DNA from: Atherinomorus stipes
Lineage: Eukaryota; Chordata; Actinopteri; Atheriniformes; Atherinidae
Direction: 5' to 3'
Length of the DNA stretch: 64,000 nucleotides
Assembly (NCBI GenBank): GCA_023101725.1
Contig: JALJCO010013407.1
Coordinates: 1-64,000 of the forward strand
A model generated the notes under the pieces. It made no database searches and was not told where the DNA came from. It saw nothing but the letters and a program-made list of their open reading frames with translations. Every line of letters begins with the position of its first letter. Within the stretch, counting starts at the first letter, position 1. Position numbers and translations under genes: made by a program. Shown one piece after another: positions 61,016 through 64,000 of the stretch.

Positions 61016-61634
61016 TTAAAGGCAGGGTGGATGATGTTTTCCAGGAGCATTTTTTACTATTGCTTAAAGTCTTCTTCACACCCCAATTGCAGACAATTGA
61101 TTAAATGTTCTGACACACACACACACACAAAAAAGAATAACCTGTGGAACATACAGCACTGGAAAAACACTGGATGGGGCTGCAAATGGCCCGTGCATAT
61201 TGATTAAATGATTATATGTCCATCAAACTCGACTGTTGTTAGTCGCGCCCCCACTCTCCTTGCGCGGGCATGCGCGTGCACTCGCGACTCGCCGTGAGCG
61301 TCTCACAGTGCAGACGAACCGAGACGAACTGTTTGCTCTTAAAAAGAAAAAATGGATGTGGATCAAGTCATGGAGGTGTTGGTGTTTGCAGTGAGGATGC
61401 TTTACGCCGTAGAAGAAGTTGAAGGTGAGTAATTATCACTTTTAGGAAACGTGGTTCGTCTGCTGTTTACTGGGAAGCTAACAAGCTAGCCACTCGGCTG
61501 TTCTCGGTTATGTTCGCCGACAACAATCGGCGGACCCATTCCTGTGTTCTGGAGGCGTGGTTTCGGGGGGTGTATATTTTCTCAAATTTAACTTGCTCGA
61601 ATCATTTTTCCAGCATCCCCCACCCTGCCTTTAA
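61016..61634 (+). mobile_element. TTAA-bounded element with promoter/first-exon-like interior
   Basis: Left TTAAAGGCAGGGTGGATGAT and right (reversed) TTAAAGGCAGGGTGGGGGAT match at all but two of 20 positions, with TTAA at each border. The centre (61240-61330) is CpG-rich. It leads to aaaaATGG at 61352 and a frame MDVDQVMEVLVFAVRMLYA that reaches a consensus donor GAAG|GTGAGT at 61424/61425. It is 619 bp. Best read as a deletion derivative keeping the start of its own gene, or a captured host exon. Confidence 0.6.
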
Positions 61635-61639
61635 GGTTG

Positions 61640-64000
61640 CTTTAATGTTCTACAGACTGTTTTATTACAAATGTGAAAATGTTGCTTGCATCTCCTCATG
61701 TATGTAACGTAACACTAACGTTAAGCTTGAGTCGAAGGTGTCTTCTTTTCCTTTCATTTTCATATTTTTCATTCCAAAGCCAAAAAAGTAATCCAAATAC
61801 CCAGGTAAGGAGGATTATTACTACTGCAGATGGCATTGAGAACTCTTTTGGAAACAACTGTGATGTCAGTTTACTGTGCCACGAATGACAATTGGTGACA
61901 CATGAGGATTTCGAAGGGTTGTCCCATTTCTAAGGGGAATAATTCAATTCCTTGCCCTTGGTTTCAAGGGCAAGGAATTGGAATTGGGCCATACTCTGGT
62001 AACTGCTGTCACGCAGAACCAGCATTTACCTGCTTTAATCTGTTGTACTGGGAAGAGGAACAGGAAGCTGAAATGGGTTACATGCTCTTATGTAATCCAT
62101 CCAAACAATGATCTTTGAAGACCATATGTGCAAACTGAGTAGCTTTACATTCCTCTTTCACACAAGCTTGGTTGAAGACTTTACTCTGAAAGTCTATGAT
62201 CATACGTGAACCCTCAGATGGTACAACTTGGACTCTTTTTTACAAATGAAGGCTTGTTCAATCAATGTCATTTACAAAAAAAAAATCATAATTTAAGATC
62301 TATAGAGGACACAAAGACAGTCATGGTGCACATTTTTTGAAACAAAGAATCAAAAATGAGATTAAATCAAAGCTTAACATTTTCAGTGAGGCTGTTAAAA
62401 ATGATTGATTTGTGTGAATTCTTTTATAAAGGCGTTCACACAATAAAACAAAAACATTAACACAACAGTATAAGTGGTCCCATCTTCTGGAAAGTTGTCT
62501 CACCAGTTTTACTGGAACAAACATTTAGACGCCTCTCAGCAGGTCATTAACCTGAAGTTCAGCAAATAATTCCTTATGTAATAATTACAAGAAAGCTGTT
62601 GGCAGTTTAGATCTGTAGACTGATTTAATCACAGGTGTCTTTATTAGCTGCAGCGGATTGATTGATGTAATGCTCCTTATTGTACCCTCAGCAAGTGCTT
62701 ATTTTCCACAACATCAAGGGTGGCCGATTCAAAGGGGAGGGGATTCTGGGAATCTTCTCAAAATAGATGTGTGTGATATCAACAAAGTAAGGGAGGCTGA
62801 GTGTCGCACATCTGAGTAGTCGGCACCTTTCCTGCACTCAGTTTGGAGAATCAGAGAGGAATTGTGACAGAAGAGCCACGCTACCAGCTATTATACTGAA
62901 ACAGAAAAATGCTTTTTGCCACCTAAACTAAAACCTCATAGGTTTCATAGATGTTTTTAATAGACACTTTATATAGTGATTCTGAGAGTGTTTGACTTTT
63001 GCAGACAGTTATAACAGGCAGTTATTCACTGCTTCTTTATGCACTTGGCTGTATCCATGGTGGCTGTGCAGCGCATCTTGCAGCTGAATTGAGTCTGTCA
63101 CGAGCTGAATCAGCCTCGCTAAACAACTAACAATGGGCATTTCTTTTGTAAATTCTTTTCCTCTATGTTGAAGTTCAGATTAGACTGAGCCACAGCTGAT
63201 CAGGATACATTTTCCAGTCATTCTGCATACAATGACCTGGAGCAACATGGATGTTCTTTAGCTGGTGTAAAATCAATTGCTTATAGTTTGTTTTAGATGC
63301 TATATAAATATTTTAAATTTAAATTGTTTTAAGGAAGCTCTCTCATGGTGTTTCTATCTTGAGTAGCTGTTTGCTAAGCTCCAACAGCAGAATTCCTCAC
63401 TGATTTACTAAACTGAGAGCACTCTCACCACAGCCTGCAGGAAACATACTATCTGATTCTAAATACCTTACAGGGATCCACTTTGAAAGAAAAAGAGACA
63501 AATGAATATCTCTTCAGTACAAATTGAGTTAGTTCCTCAGTGAGACACCACGACTGTCAATTTCTTTTTGTTTTTAACTTTGTGAGAAGTGTCAGTAGTT
63601 AATGGCAGAGTAAGAAGATGGAGGCAGAAGCGAGGATCGGGATGTTCTGGGCCGGAGCCCAGCGGTCCTGTGGTACGAAAATGACACAGCTGTCCTTTCT
63701 GTGACGGGAAAAGACAGCACTGGACAGGACAACACACTGAGGAATGTCTGTCTTTCTGGCTATCCGCCTCTCTCTCTCCTGTCTAGTCCCATTGTCTCCC
63801 GTCTTGGGAAAACATTTGCTATCCTCACTCAGAGAATTTATCAAAAGCATTTAGATCCCTCTAGCTGCCTCTTCCACACAAACTTCCTTTGACTCCACTC
63901 TTTCTTTGTGTGTGCGTATGTGTGTGTGTTTGATGTGTAAACATGCAGTCCTTTAGATTTAACCGACTGACCCGGATCTGCAGTAAAAACACACCAAACC
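61640..64000. other. nav2 intron or upstream, nothing recognised
   Basis: No NAV2 exon, no RNA gene and no paired terminal repeats seen. A small perfect inverted repeat (ttccttgcccttggtttcaagggcaaggaa) lies at about 61950-61979 and could form a hairpin. Confidence 0.45.

Noticed and set aside
1..64000. CRISPR array, phage, defence island, tRNA or rRNA genes
   Set aside because: None seen. The direct repeats present are microsatellites or transposon ends, and the genome is a vertebrate.

Overview
The window is teleost fish genomic DNA. It has intron-bearing vertebrate genes, short teleost-style introns, many Tc1, hAT-like and MITE-type DNA transposon remnants, and CA/GT microsatellites. There are no bacterial-type operons. 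Two genes are certain: a complete dbx1 homeobox gene on the + strand (closest by sequence feel to the fish dbx1a copy) and the 3' two thirds of nav2 (neuron navigator 2) on the - strand. DBX1 and NAV2 are also neighbours in other vertebrates, so the pairing supports both calls.

Layout. 1-8 kb is repeat-rich: a TIR-bounded element cut by the window start, a palindromic MITE, a hAT-like MITE with a second transposon nested inside it, and a 2.3 kb purine-biased block that ends in a poly(A) run. 8-21.4 kb is the gene-poor upstream side of dbx1, with candidate regulatory stretches and a decayed Tc1 element at 17.05-18.22 kb. 21.43-24.65 kb is dbx1: TATA box, four exons, 316 codons, polyadenylation signal. 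nav2 follows tail-to-tail: a 3' UTR of about 2.9 kb (24.69-27.59 kb), then 29 coding exons from 27.59 to 54.13 kb. These exons were delimited by splice sites and reading phase. Every junction is phase-compatible, giving about 1,544 residues up to the stop. The nav2 N-terminal half (calponin-homology domain and first large Ser-rich exons) lies beyond the right edge. 54.1-64 kb is nav2 intron with more transposon remnants.

The two genes act separately in neural development. Dbx1 is a homeodomain repressor that patterns ventral neural progenitors. Nav2 is a microtubule-associated AAA-type protein involved in neurite and axon outgrowth.

Points of most interest: a 9-nt microexon in nav2; a pair of tandemly related mini-exons; a CA repeat that starts within ten bases of a nav2 5' splice site; the very close tail-to-tail arrangement of dbx1 and nav2; a nested transposon with a perfect 8-bp target duplication and a related uninterrupted copy elsewhere in the window; and two TTAA-bounded, CpG-rich elements, one carrying a promoter/first-exon-like segment. 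I found no prokaryote-style defence system, CRISPR array, tRNA or rRNA gene.
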